A stretch of 64,000 nt of DNA, from positions 62,001 to 126,000 of the forward strand of contig NZ_AWEZ01000073.1 of assembly GCF_000468755.1 (NCBI RefSeq), written 5' to 3'. The notes beneath the pieces were generated by a model. The model saw nothing but the letters and a program-made list of their open reading frames with translations, searched no databases and had not been told where the DNA came from. This DNA comes from Olsenella profusa F0195 (lineage in GTDB: Bacteria > Actinomycetota > Coriobacteriia > Coriobacteriales > Atopobiaceae). Both the position numbers and the translations under genes were made by a program. Shown here in pieces: positions 63,363-64,000 of the stretch; position 1 is the stretch's first letter; the number at the start of each line of letters is the position of its first letter.

Positions 63363-64000
63363 CTACTTGACCCTGCGGATGAAACCGATGAAGACGGCCC
63401 CCACAACTACCAAGAGGATGGCGCAGGGGAACACGAGGTTGTAGCCACCGGTTGCGAGGTAGATGTTGGACGCCACGATGGGGGCCAGCACCTGGCCCAG
63501 GGTGTTTGCCATGTTGAGAATGCCCAGGTCCTTGCCCGCATCATCGGGGTTGGGAAGGACGTCGACGTTGAGCGCCTGGTCAACGGAACTGTATACGCCA
63601 TAGCCCAGGCCTGATATGGCGGCAAAGACGAGCATGCTTGCAGCGCTGGGGACAAGGAAGGGAACCAGGATTCCCAAGGCGATGAGGGCGGAGCTGAGTA
63701 TGACCAGCGGCTTGCGACGTCCTATCCTATCCGAGATGGCACCAGATGAGAGGGAGGCCACTATGGAGACCACCATGATTATGACTGACATGGTGGACAT
63801 GACGCCTGCGGCCTCTGCGGCAGAGAGGCCGATATAGCGCTCGATGATGTAGAGCTGGAACGTCACAATCATCTGGTAGCCAAAGATGAGCATGAGACGG
63901 CCCATGAGAGCTAGGTAGAAATCACGGCAGTTCTTGGTGGGTGGCACGAAGGAGACACGTGTCTTTGAGACGTCGCTCTGCCCCTGTGTCTCCAGTGTCG
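63363..64000 (-). CDS. Major facilitator superfamily sugar transporter, C-terminal part (5' end outside window)
   Basis: The frame is open to the window edge, so at least 212 residues are the C-terminal half, with six hydrophobic segments. The loop SSGAISDRIGRRKPLVILSS is the second MFS signature. It ends FIGFIRRVK. A polar loop before the visible helices (SKTRVSFVPPTKN) is the central cytoplasmic linker. Being first in the glycan operon, it likely imports the rhamnosylated glycoside for the intracellular GH78 enzyme. Confidence 0.85.
   Translation of the reverse strand, partial: TLETQGQSDVSKTRVSFVPPTKNCRDFYLALMGRLMLIFGYQMIVTFQLYIIERYIGLSAAEAAGVMSTMSVIIMVVSIVASLSSGAISDRIGRRKPLVILSSALIALGILVPFLVPSAASMLVFAAISGLGYGVYSSVDQALNVDVLPNPDDAGKDLGILNMANTLGQVLAPIVASNIYLATGGYNLVFPCAILLVVVGAVFIGFIRRVK

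Overview
The window is GC-rich, gene-dense bacterial DNA with sound Shine-Dalgarno sites and typical operons. The mix is Actinobacteria-like base composition with the gene set of a strict anaerobe living on sugars: hypA/hypB next to an iron-sulfur flavoprotein, CstA, an OYE-type iron-sulfur reductase, PTS and ribose-type ABC systems, and a magnesium-type NRAMP. This points to class Coriobacteriia, perhaps an Olsenella- or Atopobium-like gut or oral organism. That assignment is inferred from gene content only.

Layout. 1-14366 (mostly + strand): 3' end of purN, a 2-hydroxyacid dehydrogenase, a radical SAM protein, an EF-G-like GTPase, a hypB / large flavoprotein / hypA operon, a CNNM-type CBS membrane protein, a protein with a lone cyanophycin-synthetase-like N-domain, a YtxH protein and a PRC-barrel protein. 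14335-21473 (- strand): an ABC exporter, a 23-residue peptide gene, an HTH-TPR (RRNPP-like) regulator, an NRAMP-like transporter translationally close to an MgtE-like protein behind a structured leader, LemA and tRNA-Ser(UGA). 21536-36283: tadA, a complete IS110-family element, then a block with gldA, cstA, an enoate-reductase-like enzyme and an acetoin dehydrogenase operon (acoA-acoB-acoX-acoC-lpd-DUF6506). The block is bracketed by short inverted repeats and by a second, truncated IS110 end. Lipoate ligase lies just outside it.

37739-50511: a LacI regulator diverges from a pentose-type catabolic operon (fucose-isomerase-family enzyme, two-subunit transketolase, sugar ABC transporter with DUF2291 lipoprotein, RbsD, RbsK), followed by an FGGY kinase. 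50718-56630: a muropeptide/amino-sugar PTS locus with an RpiR regulator, lactose/cellobiose-family PTS IIA (opposite strand), IIB and IIC, a MupG-type phospho-muramidase, a BadF-type kinase and a 5'-truncated anmK. 57302-57919: a higBA toxin-antitoxin module. 58152-64000: a glycan operon on the - strand (ROK kinase, GH78 rhamnosidase, a DUF5060/DUF4038 glycosidase, the end of an MFS transporter).

The most interesting item is at 14335-17197: an Rgg/PlcR-like regulator, a short peptide whose tail GLVIIVGN resembles the streptococcal SHP pheromone tail DILIIVGG, and a dedicated ABC exporter, all in one orientation. It reads as a complete peptide quorum-sensing circuit outside the Firmicutes. Other points worth checking are the NRAMP/MgtE-like pair that lacks both families' usual metal motifs, the IS110-bracketed acetoin block, an intergenic repeat family with the core CTGGGCRAACG, and a possible D-apiose pathway.
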